Below, in pieces: positions 8,373 through 18,152 of a stretch of DNA of 61,048 nucleotides; within the stretch, counting starts at the first letter, position 1; every line of letters starts with the position of its first letter. Source of the stretch: an uncultured Chryseobacterium sp. (GTDB lineage: Bacteria; Bacteroidota; Bacteroidia; Flavobacteriales; Weeksellaceae); contig CAJYGB010000010.1 of NCBI GenBank assembly GCA_913774355.1, forward strand, positions 1 through 61,048, in the 5' to 3' direction. Below the pieces are notes generated by a model that saw only the letters and a program-made list of their open reading frames with translations, searched no databases and was not told the origin of the DNA. Both the position numbers and the translations under genes were made by a program.

Positions 8373-11252
8373 ATGAAAACAATTTGCACAACCTTATTGA
8401 TGGCATTTTCAATGTATTCATATGCCCAGACGCTGAATACTCAACTGAATGAGATCCATTATGGGGCAGGAAGTTCTCCCTACAATTTGATAAGACTCAA
8501 CGATCTTATTATTTTTGCGGCGTCCCGAAATACGGATGAAGGATTGGAACCTTGGGTTTACAATACGGCAACACAGAAGCCGACATTACTGAAAGATATT
8601 TTTGCAGGACAGAATAGCGGGATTCCTTCCAACTCTATATTTGTAAAACTGAATAACAAAGTTTATTTTTTAGCACAGCAGAATTATTCTGGCTACCAGA
8701 TCTGGGAAACGGACGGAACGCCTGCCGGAACTGTAAAAAGACAGGACATCAATTCTAATTATTCCATTGATGAGTTCGCCGTCGTAGGAAATAAAATTTT
8801 CTACTATCAGAACAAAGAGCTCTGGGTATTTGATACGGGCTCGAATAACCTTTCTTTATTAAAAACCTTTGAATACTCCGGAAATGTAAAATTATATTCC
8901 TATAATAACCAATTGATCTTTGCGGCCAATGACGGAATTTCAGGTAAAGAAATATGGAAATCTGACGGTACCGTTGCCGGGACTTCTTTGGTAAAAGATA
9001 TTGCCCCAAACAGCGGAAGCAGTATTTCAAACGATTTCAAAATGCTCACGCTGAACAACGGGAAATTCTACTTCATGGCGAATACGGCAACCGGATATGT
9101 GCTTTATGAAAGTGACGGAACGACCGCAGGTACAAATCCTCTGCTGCCTATGCAGAATTCCCCTCAGTTGGAAGGTGCTTCAGGAGGAGACTATTTTGTA
9201 TTTACAGGATTCAGTGCCACAAACGGAGGTTTTGAACCATGGATCTCAGACGGAACGGTTGCGGGGACAAAAATTTTAAAGGATATTTATCCCGGAACGA
9301 CCAGCTCCATGAGTATCAATCAGAAGTTTCTGAAAGTAGGCAATAAAATTTACTTTGACAGCAACGCAAACGGAATAAATCCGGGCTACGGCAATTATAT
9401 CTGGGAAACGGACGGAACGGAAAACGGAACCGTTTTATTCAACACGCCTACCAATAATATGCTGTACGGAAAAAGCTCAGAAGGGCAGTACTTAATTCTT
9501 ACAAAACCCAACGAAGGAAACCGCTTCTGGATTACCAATGGAAATGCTGCCCAGACCTTCGAAATGTCAGCATTGGGGATGACGGCTGCGAATGGGGTTG
9601 TGGATTTTAATTCAAAACTGTATCTGGCAGGAAGCAGCCCTAAGAATGGGATGGAATTATATTCCCTGGATCCGTCTGCGCAATCCGCTGTCCTGGCTTC
9701 GGATATCAGCAGGTATGAAAGCAGTTCGCCTCATTCTTACGAATTGCTGAATGATGATCTCGTTTTTATTGCAACAGACCGCGAATTCAACAGCCAGTTT
9801 TACAAGAGAAATAAAACCACCCAACAGATTACAAGATTTACCAATTTTACCTATGGATCTTTTGGTCCTGGAATGTATACAAATTTTAACGATACCCTTT
9901 TTAAAGTCGGAAACTTTCTCTATACGAAAAACAACACGCCTAATCCGGTCAGCGGATTTTACAGAACAGACGGAACCTCTGCAAATTCAGTGATTATTTC
10001 TACTGGAAATACCGTTGTCTATGATAACTCTTTCTATGTTAATCTTAATGACAATACCTTATTGTTTTCCGGATATAACAACGTGTTGGGAACGGAGCTT
10101 TGGAAGATTGACAACAATTCCAACACGGTAGTGCTGGTAAAAGATATTTCAACCGAAAGCATGGGCAGCATGTACAATACAGATCCAAAAACAACGGTAC
10201 TTAACGGCTTTGCTTATTTTGTAGCCAAACAGAACGGAAAATTGGGCGTCTGGAAATCCGACGGAACCGAAGCGAATACCATAAAAACTATCCAGATTAA
10301 TTTCCAGGACGGATCCGACGGAAATATCAAGGTGGTCGGAAATTTAAATAACAAATTATTATATTCAACAAGAAAAGAAGGCTCTACAAATACCTCCAAT
10401 ACGGAACTTTTTGCCTCCAACGGCGATCTGGCTTCCGCTGTTCTGCTGAAATCCCACAGCGAACTATACAGCTCGTCCAGCATCGACAGCGATACGGAAA
10501 TCCTTAATAATAAATTATTTTATGTCGTGAAAGGATATCCCGGCGGACTATATTCTACCGATGGAACGGTTGCCGGAACCACGCAGGTTTCACCGGTTAA
10601 TTTTTTCGGGGATGTTAAATTTAAGAAATGCGGAAATCAATTGTTTTTTACCAACAACAATGCAACACAATTATTAAAAACTGACGGTACTACAGCAGGA
10701 ACAGTAAGTCTCGGAACCAATTTTTCTGCAATAAAAGACATGGTTTGTACCAACAATTACCTGTATTTCCTGAATGGAGATTCCCAAAAGGTGTGGAGAA
10801 GCAATGGAACTCCGGCAGGCACGGCTTCTCTGGATATTTTTGTTACCAATGATGATAACCAGTTATTAGCCAACGAAAATATTTTAAAAATGGCTACCGA
10901 TAACGAAAAACTGTTTTTAACCATCTACACCAAGCAGCACGGAAATGAATTGTATACCGTTACCGATCCGCTTCCTGTTTATCTGGCAGTGAATGATGCT
11001 GATGCCCATACGAAGACCGTTGATCCGCAGATACAGATATATCCGAACCCTGTTTCCGGAGAGTTTTCATTAAAGATTCGGAACGACGTTACTATTGAAA
11101 GCCTCAAATTATTTGATACATCAGGTAAACTGATGAAAAATATTCCGGATTTCAACGGGAAAGTAAATATTTCCGGGTTGAATTCAGGAATATATTTCTT
11201 AAAGATAAAAACAAGCAAAGGAGAATTCCTGAGTAAAATTCTCAAAAAATAA
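8373..11252 (+). CDS. ELWxxDGT-repeat protein with T9SS sorting domain
   Basis: A 959-residue secreted protein. After a signal peptide (ends YSYAQ) come about a dozen repeats centred on [EI][LI]WxxDGTxAGTxxVKDI, for example EIWKSDGTVAGTSLVKDI and WISDGTVAGTKILKDI. These are spaced about 50-60 residues apart, as in a beta-propeller-like surface protein. The last ~75 residues are a type A T9SS sorting domain: IYPNPVSGEF, a central SGLNSGIYFLKI strand, and a basic KILKK end. It should be exported by the type IX system and attached to or released from the surface. Its ligand or function is unknown. Several repeats are degenerate (WITNGNAAQTF, WKIDNNSNT). Confidence 0.92.
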   Translation: MKTICTTLLMAFSMYSYAQTLNTQLNEIHYGAGSSPYNLIRLNDLIIFAASRNTDEGLEPWVYNTATQKPTLLKDIFAGQNSGIPSNSIFVKLNNKVYFLAQQNYSGYQIWETDGTPAGTVKRQDINSNYSIDEFAVVGNKIFYYQNKELWVFDTGSNNLSLLKTFEYSGNVKLYSYNNQLIFAANDGISGKEIWKSDGTVAGTSLVKDIAPNSGSSISNDFKMLTLNNGKFYFMANTATGYVLYESDGTTAGTNPLLPMQNSPQLEGASGGDYFVFTGFSATNGGFEPWISDGTVAGTKILKDIYPGTTSSMSINQKFLKVGNKIYFDSNANGINPGYGNYIWETDGTENGTVLFNTPTNNMLYGKSSEGQYLILTKPNEGNRFWITNGNAAQTFEMSALGMTAANGVVDFNSKLYLAGSSPKNGMELYSLDPSAQSAVLASDISRYESSSPHSYELLNDDLVFIATDREFNSQFYKRNKTTQQITRFTNFTYGSFGPGMYTNFNDTLFKVGNFLYTKNNTPNPVSGFYRTDGTSANSVIISTGNTVVYDNSFYVNLNDNTLLFSGYNNVLGTELWKIDNNSNTVVLVKDISTESMGSMYNTDPKTTVLNGFAYFVAKQNGKLGVWKSDGTEANTIKTIQINFQDGSDGNIKVVGNLNNKLLYSTRKEGSTNTSNTELFASNGDLASAVLLKSHSELYSSSSIDSDTEILNNKLFYVVKGYPGGLYSTDGTVAGTTQVSPVNFFGDVKFKKCGNQLFFTNNNATQLLKTDGTTAGTVSLGTNFSAIKDMVCTNNYLYFLNGDSQKVWRSNGTPAGTASLDIFVTNDDNQLLANENILKMATDNEKLFLTIYTKQHGNELYTVTDPLPVYLAVNDADAHTKTVDPQIQIYPNPVSGEFSLKIRNDVTIESLKLFDTSGKLMKNIPDFNGKVNISGLNSGIYFLKIKTSKGEFLSKILKK

Positions 11253-11259
11253 TAAAAAA

Positions 11260-11292
11260 AGAGACTGTCTGAAAAAGGCGGTCTCTTAATTT
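11260..11292 (+). terminator. Rho-independent terminator of the ELWxxDGT gene
   Basis: AGAGACTGTCT and AGGCGGTCTCT form an 11-bp stem with two G-U pairs around GAAAA, followed by TAATTTTTG. Confidence 0.8.
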
Positions 11293-11426
11293 TTGTAAAT
11301 TTAAATGTTAGAAGTCGTTAAGCAGTGTTTAACTATGTCTAATTTATAAAAAATATTTAAATTAACAAATATTATGATATTTATTTTTACTAAATTATTT
11401 ATTATTTGGTAATTGTTGTTAATTTT

Positions 11427-13220
11427 TTACGCTTGGTTAAAAAAATCGTAAATAACCTTGGCCTTGCTTTTTCCCAGGATTTCTTCTAAGATTTCAAGAT
11501 TGGATTCCCTGATCCGCTTAACGGATTTCAGCTTCGATAAAAGCAGTTCGATTGTTTTTTCTCCGACTCCGGGAATTTCCTCCAGTTCAGATTTTATCGT
11601 CGAATTTTTTCTTCTGGTCCGGTGATGTTTTACCCCGAAACGGTGGGCCTCATCCCGTACACGCTGCAGAATTTTCAGCGTTTCCGACTTTTTATCTAAA
11701 TATAAAGGGATGGGATCTTCCGGAAAGAATATTTCCTCCAGCCTTTTCGCAATCCCAACAATGGTAATTTTTCCGTATAGTCCTAACAGCCTTAAACTCT
11801 TCACTGCCGACGATAATTGCCCCTTTCCTCCGTCAATCAGGATCAGCTGCGGTAAGCTTTCGCCTTCATCCAGCAATCGTTTGTAGCGGCGGTAGATCAC
11901 TTCCTCCATGGTGGCGAAGTCATTTGCTCCTTCTACGGTCTTCGGGTGGAAAATCCGGTAATCTGCTTTGCTGGGCTTGCCATCCTTGAAAACGACACAG
12001 GCCGAAACCGGATTTGTTCCCTGGATATTCGAGTTATCGAAACCTTCGATATGGCGAGGTTCTACCGGCATCCTCAACAGCTTCTGCATTTCTGCCATGA
12101 TCCGGTTCGTATGCCGTTCCGGATCAACGATCTGCACTTGCTTCAGTTTTTCCAGACGGTATTCTTTTGCATTTTTTTCGGAAAGTTCAACGATTCTTTT
12201 TTTGTCACCTACTTTAGGAACAATCAGCTTTACATTCGGGATCTCAACAGATAAATGGAACGGAAGAAGGATTTCTTTTGAATTCGAATCGAATTTCTGT
12301 CGGATTTCGATCAGTGCTTCTTCCATGATCTCTTCGTCGCTTTCCTCAAGAATCTTTTTAATTTCAGTGGTAAAACTCTGGATGATATTTCCGTTCCGGA
12401 TCTTAAAGAAATTTACATACGCTGCCGTTTCATCACTTGTCATTCCAAAAACATCCACATCGTCAATGCTTGGATTTACCACGGTGTTTTTCGACTGGTA
12501 ATCTTCCAAAGCATCGAGTCTTTCTTTGATAATCTGGGCATTTTCAAACTGGAGGTTCGTGGCATACTTCATCATCTGGTTCATCAGATATTCCTTTGCT
12601 TTCCGGAAATCTCCTTTAATGATCCCGCGGATGGCATCTATTTTTTCGTCATAATCTTCCTTGCTTTCGAGCCCCTCACAAGGGCCTTCGCAGTTTTTAA
12701 TGTGATATTCCAGGCATACTTTATACTTTCCTTCTTCAATCTTAGCGGGAGCCAGGTTGAGGTTACAGGTTCTGAGCTTGTAGATATGTTTGATGGTATC
12801 CAGTAAAATCTTTGCCGGACGCACTTTCGCATAAGGCCCGTAATATTCGGAGCCGTCTTTAATTTTGGTACGGGTGAGAAAGATTCTGGGAAAATCTTCA
12901 TTTTTTATGCAGATCCACGGATACGTTTTATCGTCTTTCAGCATCACGTTGTAAAACGGCTGATGCTCCTTGATCAGATTGTTTTCCAGAAGAAGCGCAT
13001 CGTACTCGCTATTCACGATAGTCGTTTCCAACCGCTGGATTTTCCCGACCATGATTCTGATCCGGTATCCCATAAGGGTTTTGTTGAAATAGGAGAGAAC
13101 CCTTTTCTTTAAATTCTTGGCTTTCCCCACATACAAAAGCTGATCATTTTTATCATAATAACGATAAACGCCGGGTTCGGATGGTAAAGTTTTGAGCTGT
13201 AATTCTAAAGAAGGATTCAT
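11427..13220 (-). CDS. uvrC: Excinuclease ABC subunit C
   Basis: A 597-residue UvrC, full length for the family. The N-terminal GIY-YIG nuclease starts LPSEPGVYRYYDKNDQLLYV and makes the 3' incision. A UVR motif for UvrB binding lies near residue 205-240 (YATNLQFENAQIIKERLDAL). The RNase H-like C-terminal nuclease contains EGFDNSNIQGTNPVSACVVF and LILIDGGKGQL and makes the 5' incision. A helix-hairpin-helix pair (IPGVGEKTIELLLSKLKS) ends the protein. It acts with UvrA and UvrB in nucleotide excision repair. It is a single-gene unit here. Confidence 0.97.
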   Translation of the reverse strand: MNPSLELQLKTLPSEPGVYRYYDKNDQLLYVGKAKNLKKRVLSYFNKTLMGYRIRIMVGKIQRLETTIVNSEYDALLLENNLIKEHQPFYNVMLKDDKTYPWICIKNEDFPRIFLTRTKIKDGSEYYGPYAKVRPAKILLDTIKHIYKLRTCNLNLAPAKIEEGKYKVCLEYHIKNCEGPCEGLESKEDYDEKIDAIRGIIKGDFRKAKEYLMNQMMKYATNLQFENAQIIKERLDALEDYQSKNTVVNPSIDDVDVFGMTSDETAAYVNFFKIRNGNIIQSFTTEIKKILEESDEEIMEEALIEIRQKFDSNSKEILLPFHLSVEIPNVKLIVPKVGDKKRIVELSEKNAKEYRLEKLKQVQIVDPERHTNRIMAEMQKLLRMPVEPRHIEGFDNSNIQGTNPVSACVVFKDGKPSKADYRIFHPKTVEGANDFATMEEVIYRRYKRLLDEGESLPQLILIDGGKGQLSSAVKSLRLLGLYGKITIVGIAKRLEEIFFPEDPIPLYLDKKSETLKILQRVRDEAHRFGVKHHRTRRKNSTIKSELEEIPGVGEKTIELLLSKLKSVKRIRESNLEILEEILGKSKAKVIYDFFNQA

Positions 13221-13224
13221 ATAA

Positions 13225-13232
13225 CAAAATTA
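13225..13232 (-). promoter_or_regulatory. Possible -7 box of uvrC (leaderless arrangement)
   Basis: TAATTTTG on the minus strand is an exact TAnnTTTG match whose last base is only four bases from the uvrC ATG, so transcription would begin at or next to the start codon. Confidence 0.45.
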
Positions 13233-13245
13233 CGGAAATTAAAAG

Positions 13246-13275
13246 CAAGAAAAAAGCCATAGAAAACCTATGGCT
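13246..13275 (-). terminator. Terminator of the 13.3-14.1 kb gene
   Basis: On the minus strand AGCCATAG, loop GTTTT, CTATGGCT is followed by TTTTTTC. Confidence 0.8.
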
Positions 13276-13301
13276 GCACAATATTATGTTAAAATTGATT
13301 G

Positions 13302-14063
13302 TTATCCGTTGCTCATGTCCGTATATTCGTGGACCAGGAAACTGAAATAATCCCATTCCACAGAATTCTTAGGATACTTTTTCATGAATTCGGCGTTATC
13401 TCCGAACAGGAAATCGTAGTTGTCCTCAAAATCGTCTTTATGAAGCCACATCACTTTGTCGCCCTTTTTTACATAATAGGATTTAATAACGCCACCACCC
13501 AGCTGCGGAGAGCCCATTACGGAAAATCCGGCAGTTTCCTTTGCTCTGGGATCATGGTATACGGAAATGATGTCGTCAAATTCAGGATTGATTACCTGCA
13601 TTAAAAACTCCTTGTCCTCTTTTTTATTTTTCAGGGAAACCGTCTGGTTAACAAAATGAATACGGTCTTTTGTGGTGGAGTTTTTCAGTTTTTTAGTCTG
13701 ATAATTTCTGATGTTGCCCATGTACTTGGCCACTTTCACAAATTTCTCTGCCTCGTTGGGATAGAGGTACATTTCACTGATGTTGTCAGCCAGGAATACT
13801 TCAGGCTTCTTGCTGATGCTGTCTTTAAGGGTAACCTCGAAAATCTGTCCTTTTTTGGTATCCGTTTTACTGCAGAAACCTTTATGAGAAGATCCGTCTT
13901 TTAAAATAACGGTCGATGTTTTTCTTGTGGAAGGTGCATTAAAGCCTTCATTGAAAAGATATTGCTCCATTTTTTTCACCTCTTCTCTGGAGTATTTCAC
14001 TTTCTGGGCGAAAGAAACAGTGCTTACAAGGGATAGGGAAAGCAACAAAAATTTAAGTTTCAT
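13302..14063 (-). CDS. Secreted protein of unknown function
   Basis: A 253-residue protein from ATG 14063 (MKLKFLLLSLSLVSTVSFAQ signal peptide); an in-frame upstream extension lacks coding character. The mature part is basic and begins with a helical stretch (YSREEVKKMEQYLFNEGF). It then alternates short strands with motifs such as TVILKDGSSHKGFCSKTDTK and FQVMGSPQLGGGV-like sequence near the middle. No enzyme motif or lipobox is visible. It faces hutH divergently and is followed by its own terminator. Function not recognised. Confidence 0.75.
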   Translation of the reverse strand: MKLKFLLLSLSLVSTVSFAQKVKYSREEVKKMEQYLFNEGFNAPSTRKTSTVILKDGSSHKGFCSKTDTKKGQIFEVTLKDSISKKPEVFLADNISEMYLYPNEAEKFVKVAKYMGNIRNYQTKKLKNSTTKDRIHFVNQTVSLKNKKEDKEFLMQVINPEFDDIISVYHDPRAKETAGFSVMGSPQLGGGVIKSYYVKKGDKVMWLHKDDFEDNYDFLFGDNAEFMKKYPKNSVEWDYFSFLVHEYTDMSNG

Positions 14064-14195
14064 AAGGATATTAATTTTTAATTTCGGCGGTAAAAATAGC
14101 AAATTAATCGGTTGCTTTTCAGAAAAATATACGGTAAGGAAATTTAGCTTTCCCAATACTGTCTAAATGCTTAATTTTAGGACAAAATTTTAAAA

Positions 14196-15683
14196 ATGAT
14201 ATACGGTGTAGATGTTTTCGGTTTCCATGACGTTCTGGAAATCTGTAAAACTCCAGATAAAGCCAAATTAAACAAGAAAGCCAAAGAGCAGATTCTGAGA
14301 TCCCAGCAAAACGTACAGCAGATTGTAGAGTCGGATCGATGCGTATATGGAATCAATACGGGATTCGGACCGCTTTGCGATACGAAAATTTCTGCCGACG
14401 AAACGGCGCTTTTACAATATAACCTGATTATTTCCCACGCCGTAGGAGTAGGAAAACCGATTGAAAAGGAACTTTCCAAAATCATGATGATTGCAAAAGT
14501 TCACGCCTTGTCGAAAGGCTTTTCGGGAGTTTCTCTTGAAGTGATCGAGCGGATGATCCTGATGCTTCAGAAAGACATCGTCCCGGTGGTTCCGGAGCAG
14601 GGTTCTGTAGGGGCTTCCGGTGATCTTGCGCCGCTGGCACACCTGGTATTGCCGCTTTTAGGACTGGGGCAGGTATGGGTAGGAAACGAAATCTTTGAAA
14701 CGGCTGAGGTTTTGGCAAAAAATAATCTAGAGCCATTGGTTTTAGGTCCGAAAGAAGGATTGGGACTGATCAATGGAACCCAGTTTATCCTCGCGCATGC
14801 CATAAAAGGACTGGAAAAATTTGAATATCTGCTGGATCTTGCAGATATGACCGCTGCCATGAGCCTTGAAGCCTACAGAGGTTCTGCAAGCCCTTTCAAA
14901 AAAGAGCTTCATGAGATCAGACCGTTTGAAGGAAGTAAAAAAGTAGCGGCGAGAATGCTGAAATTCCTGAAAGGTTCCGATAACCTTAAATCCCATGAAT
15001 ACTGCGACAGGGTGCAGGATCCTTATTCCATGCGATGTGTGCCGCAGGTTCATGGAGCCAGCCGGAATGCTTTCGAGCACCTTAAAATGATGGCGGAGAC
15101 AGAGCTGAATTCCGTAACGGATAACCCGATCGTTCTGAGCGCCGAAGAATCCATTTCGGGAGGGAATTTCCACGGTCAGCTGATGGCCCTGCCTCTGGAT
15201 TATGCCACCCTGGCCGCTGCCGAATTGGGAAATATTTCAGACCGGAGAAGCTACTTATTACTGGAAGGAAAATACGGACTGCCAAGGTTATTGACTGAAA
15301 GCTCCGGATTGAATTCAGGTTTTATGATTCCTCAATATACTTCTGCGGCTTTGGTAACGGAAAATAAAACCTTATGTTTCCCGGCTTCCGCAGATTCAAT
15401 TCCGACGAGTTTAGGGCAGGAGGACCATGTTTCCATGGGAAGTATTTCCGGAAGAAAATTTAATCAGGTACTTGGGAATCTGGTAAACATTCTGTCTGTA
15501 GAGCTGATGTTCGCGGCACAGGGGCTGGAATTCAGAAGACCGGCAAAATGTTCAAAAATCATCGAGGAAAACTTTGCCATCCTCCGTTCCAGAGTAGCCA
15601 AACTGGAAGACGACCGCCTGATCGGGAAGGATATGCTGGCCATAGCGGAACTGATTAATGAGCGGAAATTTGTGGTAAATTAA
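14196..15683 (+). CDS. hutH: Histidine ammonia-lyase
   Basis: A 495-residue member of the aromatic amino acid lyase family. Ala140-Ser141-Gly142 in SVGASGDLAPLAHL is the triad that cyclises to the MIO prosthetic group. Specificity points to histidine: the substrate loop has SHAVGVGKP and the C-terminal active-site segment reads QEDHVSMG, where tyrosine and phenylalanine lyases have NQDIVSMG. It would convert histidine to urocanate and ammonia. Other hut genes are not adjacent. A DUF2059 gene begins 2 bp after the stop, so the two are probably cotranscribed. Confidence 0.92.
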   Translation: MIYGVDVFGFHDVLEICKTPDKAKLNKKAKEQILRSQQNVQQIVESDRCVYGINTGFGPLCDTKISADETALLQYNLIISHAVGVGKPIEKELSKIMMIAKVHALSKGFSGVSLEVIERMILMLQKDIVPVVPEQGSVGASGDLAPLAHLVLPLLGLGQVWVGNEIFETAEVLAKNNLEPLVLGPKEGLGLINGTQFILAHAIKGLEKFEYLLDLADMTAAMSLEAYRGSASPFKKELHEIRPFEGSKKVAARMLKFLKGSDNLKSHEYCDRVQDPYSMRCVPQVHGASRNAFEHLKMMAETELNSVTDNPIVLSAEESISGGNFHGQLMALPLDYATLAAAELGNISDRRSYLLLEGKYGLPRLLTESSGLNSGFMIPQYTSAALVTENKTLCFPASADSIPTSLGQEDHVSMGSISGRKFNQVLGNLVNILSVELMFAAQGLEFRRPAKCSKIIEENFAILRSRVAKLEDDRLIGKDMLAIAELINERKFVVN

Positions 15684-15685
15684 TA

Positions 15686-16159
15686 ATGGAAATGATAAAA
15701 AAAGTTACAGCAGCATTTTTTATTTTCGCAGGCACTTTCGTTTTTGCCCAATCTGCCAAAGAAGCGAAAGTAAAAGAGCTTATTGAAGTTATAGGTGTAA
15801 GTAAAATGGCCTCGTTAGGAGCTAAACAATTCATTGATGCCTATAAGGAAAATTATAAAATGATACCGGATGAATTCTGGAATGAGTTTTTAAAAGAAGT
15901 TTCTTCCGAAGAATTTTCTAAACTGTACATTCCGATTTACGCAAAATACTATAGTGAATCTGATTTGGATGAGCTGATCAGATTCTATAAAACTCCGCTC
16001 GGGCAGAAAATAATTACCAATACTCCTTTAATAATGAAGGAAAGTGTGGAAGTAGGAAGAGATTTTGGGCAGAAAATAGGAAAAAGACTAGTTGAAAAAC
16101 TAAGTGAGGCAAAAGGCTATCAATCGCCTCCGCCGCCCATGCCTTCCAAAGGTCAGTAA
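15686..16159 (+). CDS. DUF2059 domain-containing secreted protein
   Basis: A 157-residue protein with a signal peptide (MEMIKKVTAAFFIFAGTFVFAQ). ATG 15692 is an equally good start. The mature part is a helical DUF2059-type domain: VKELIEVIGVSKMASLGAKQ, then the characteristic IYAKYYSESDLDELIRFYKT followed by PLGQKI. It ends in a proline-rich tail (PPPPMPSKGQ). It is expected in the periplasm; the family has no known biochemical role. Coupling to hutH is the only contextual clue. Confidence 0.85.
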   Translation: MEMIKKVTAAFFIFAGTFVFAQSAKEAKVKELIEVIGVSKMASLGAKQFIDAYKENYKMIPDEFWNEFLKEVSSEEFSKLYIPIYAKYYSESDLDELIRFYKTPLGQKIITNTPLIMKESVEVGRDFGQKIGKRLVEKLSEAKGYQSPPPPMPSKGQ

Positions 16160-16163
16160 TATC

Positions 16164-16190
16164 AGGCTTCCAGTTAATGGAAGCCTTTTT
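16164..16190 (+). terminator. Terminator of hutH/DUF2059
   Basis: AGGCTTCCA and TGGAAGCCT form a nine-bp stem followed by TTTTT. Confidence 0.85.
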
Positions 16191-16216
16191 GATTCAATAA
16201 ATAACCAAAGATTTCA

Positions 16217-16246
16217 CTTCAGGCATCCAGCATCCCTCTTCCAGCC
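16217..16246 (+). repeat. C-rich dispersed repeat, copy 1
   Basis: CTTCAGGCATCCAGCATCCC continues TCTTCCAGCC. Near-identical sequences occur at 22755, 35567 and 54830, always intergenic and on the + strand. Confidence 0.75.
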
Positions 16247-16364
16247 TTTAATTATGATCCGTTATTATTCAAAGCATAACAGAATTAAGCATTATTTAAA
16301 TTTCAACAGTCTGTAATTCAGTCTAAAGTGATATATTGGTTTTACGAATCAAAATATATTGAAT

Positions 16365-17861
16365 ATGAAAAAAAGTGTCTTTTATTTATTCTTATCCCTG
16401 TCCGTATTTACAGGATGCAGCAGGGACGATCTTCAAGGTAATGTTGTCGAAACTGAAATTACACAGAAAGATCCTCTAACCGCCAGGCAGATCAATGAAA
16501 AAATCAATGAAACCATCAAAACCAAAGGGCGGTTTTCGTGGAATGAATCTTCTGATCATTTTGTGTGGAGTGCCATTTTTCAGGGAAATAAAATTGCTTC
16601 CATCGGTTTCGGCTCTTCTTTCGACAGAAGCCTGGATGCCGACAGCAAAGTAATTGAAAACGAAATTCTGGAACTGATCAAAAAATATGAAGGTAGCTCA
16701 GACCGTATGGTACTGTCTTCCGATCCTTATTTAAATCAGATCGATGTGGCCATCGAAAAGCAGGAAACGGTGATCGCGCTTAGGAAAATGAAAAATATCC
16801 GCTATCTGGAGCCTGCCGATTACCGCTATTTTGAAAATGAAAGACAGTTTGGGGCAACGGCCAAATCCAGCGGCAGCTCATCAGGCTGCGGTTTTGAATC
16901 TGCAACCCTCAATACTTCCGATTATACCACGGTTTCGCCCAATGCAAAAGCACCGTGGTCCTTCACAAAGCACAACATCATCAATGCCTGGAGCTACAGC
17001 AGCGGAAAAGGAGTTACCATCGGAGTAATCGACAGCGGGGTTTCGCCTGAGCAGACATTACTCGGAGGCAACTTCAATAATGGGCTTTCCAGCGGGAGAA
17101 CGATCAGCAAAAATGGGGTGTATGTGGATTCAGCATGGCCGTGGAGTACCGGATATGACGGCTCTGCGGACAAATGTGGCCACGGAACCAGCATGGCTTC
17201 TGCTGCGGCGGCACCCCGGAACAACCTGGGCCAGCCGGTTGGTGTTGCTTATAATGCAAACCTGGTTACCTATCGCGCCGCTTCCAACGTAGTGCTGGAT
17301 GGATATCATGAGCAGAACGGAGTGAAGATCGCATTTACGGAACTGGGAAATAACAGTAGTGTAAAAATTATTTCCATGTCGATGGGGCACATTTTCTCTG
17401 TAGGAAAAATTGAAGACGGCGTAAAATATGCCTATTCAAAAGGAAAACTGATCTTCTGCGCAGGCGGAACTTCTACCAGCTTTACAAACTTTGTAGGCGT
17501 GATCTTCCCGGCATGGATGCCTGAAACACAAGCCATCACAGGCGTTAAAGAAAATACTTCCAACCAGAAGTGCGATGTCTGCCATTCCGGATCGGAAATT
17601 GATTTTACCTATCAGATGGAAAGAGCTTCAGGGAGCAATATCCCGGTATTGAGTTATTACAACAGCCAGAACGATTATGTTGGCGGTTCCTCCGTAGCCA
17701 CCGCTTCCACAGCAGGGATTGCAGCCTTGGTCTGGGCTAAAAATCCTTCCTGGACGAGAGATCAGGTACTGAATAAAATGCGGCAGTCTGCAACATATTA
17801 CCCGACCCCGAATTCAGATTACGGGTACGGAAACATTAATGTACTGCAGGCCGTTCAGTAA
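16365..17861 (+). CDS. S8 family serine peptidase (lipoprotein)
   Basis: About 498 residues from ATG 16365; the lipobox FTGC (Cys near residue 18) after a short hydrophobic stretch indicates a lipoprotein. A propeptide-like region fills roughly residues 25-155. The subtilase domain carries Asp223 in GVIDSG, His273 in CGHGTS, and Ser443 in GGSSVATASTAG. The serine motif lacks the usual proline after the catalytic Ser (normally GTSMAxP), so activity or specificity may be altered. Four or more cysteines, including CDVC, could form disulfides. No T9SS tail is present. It stands alone between terminators. Confidence 0.88.
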   Translation: MKKSVFYLFLSLSVFTGCSRDDLQGNVVETEITQKDPLTARQINEKINETIKTKGRFSWNESSDHFVWSAIFQGNKIASIGFGSSFDRSLDADSKVIENEILELIKKYEGSSDRMVLSSDPYLNQIDVAIEKQETVIALRKMKNIRYLEPADYRYFENERQFGATAKSSGSSSGCGFESATLNTSDYTTVSPNAKAPWSFTKHNIINAWSYSSGKGVTIGVIDSGVSPEQTLLGGNFNNGLSSGRTISKNGVYVDSAWPWSTGYDGSADKCGHGTSMASAAAAPRNNLGQPVGVAYNANLVTYRAASNVVLDGYHEQNGVKIAFTELGNNSSVKIISMSMGHIFSVGKIEDGVKYAYSKGKLIFCAGGTSTSFTNFVGVIFPAWMPETQAITGVKENTSNQKCDVCHSGSEIDFTYQMERASGSNIPVLSYYNSQNDYVGGSSVATASTAGIAALVWAKNPSWTRDQVLNKMRQSATYYPTPNSDYGYGNINVLQAVQ

Positions 17862-17885
17862 TTCATCATAGATAAATTAATATAC

Positions 17886-17916
17886 AGGCAGCGATAATTA
17901 TTGCTGTCTTTTTTAA
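17886..17916 (+). terminator. Terminator of the S8 peptidase gene
   Basis: AGGCAGC and GCTGTCT pair (one G-U) around GATAATTATT, followed by TTTTTT. Confidence 0.7.
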
Positions 17917-17986
17917 TGGATAAATGGTATTTCTACGTAATTTAAATTTGAGTATATCTACTCTGTGATTTATCCGTTTTCTGAAG

Positions 17987-17994
17987 TAGCTTTG
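17987..17994 (+). promoter_or_regulatory. Possible -7 box for the 18.1-kb small genes
   Basis: TAGCTTTG is an exact TAnnTTTG match about 90 bp upstream of the 22-codon ORF. Confidence 0.35.
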
Positions 17995-18081
17995 TCATGT
18001 GATCACAACAAAACAGTTTGACTTTTACCATTGATGATTTTATAATTATTGATGTATTAGGCAAATCTAAAAACTAAAACG

Positions 18082-18150
18082 ATGGAGCCAGAAACCATTC
18101 AAACGGGGCGTATCCGAAAGGCCATAAGAGTAGGGAAACAAAAATATTAA
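18082..18150 (+). CDS. Possible 22-residue leader or small protein
   Basis: ATG 18082 opens a 22-codon frame, MEPETIQTGRIRKAIRVGKQ ending KY, whose stop lies 2 bp before the cystatin-like ATG. The C-terminal half is strongly basic. It could be a leader peptide whose translation is coupled to the next gene. The evidence is position only. Confidence 0.35.
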   Translation: MEPETIQTGRIRKAIRVGKQKY

Positions 18151-18152
18151 TC

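Noticed and set aside
14196..15683. Tyrosine ammonia-lyase reading of the MIO enzyme
   Set aside because: The active-site segment QEDHVSMG and the SHA loop are those of histidine lyases; tyrosine lyases have NQDIVSMG.
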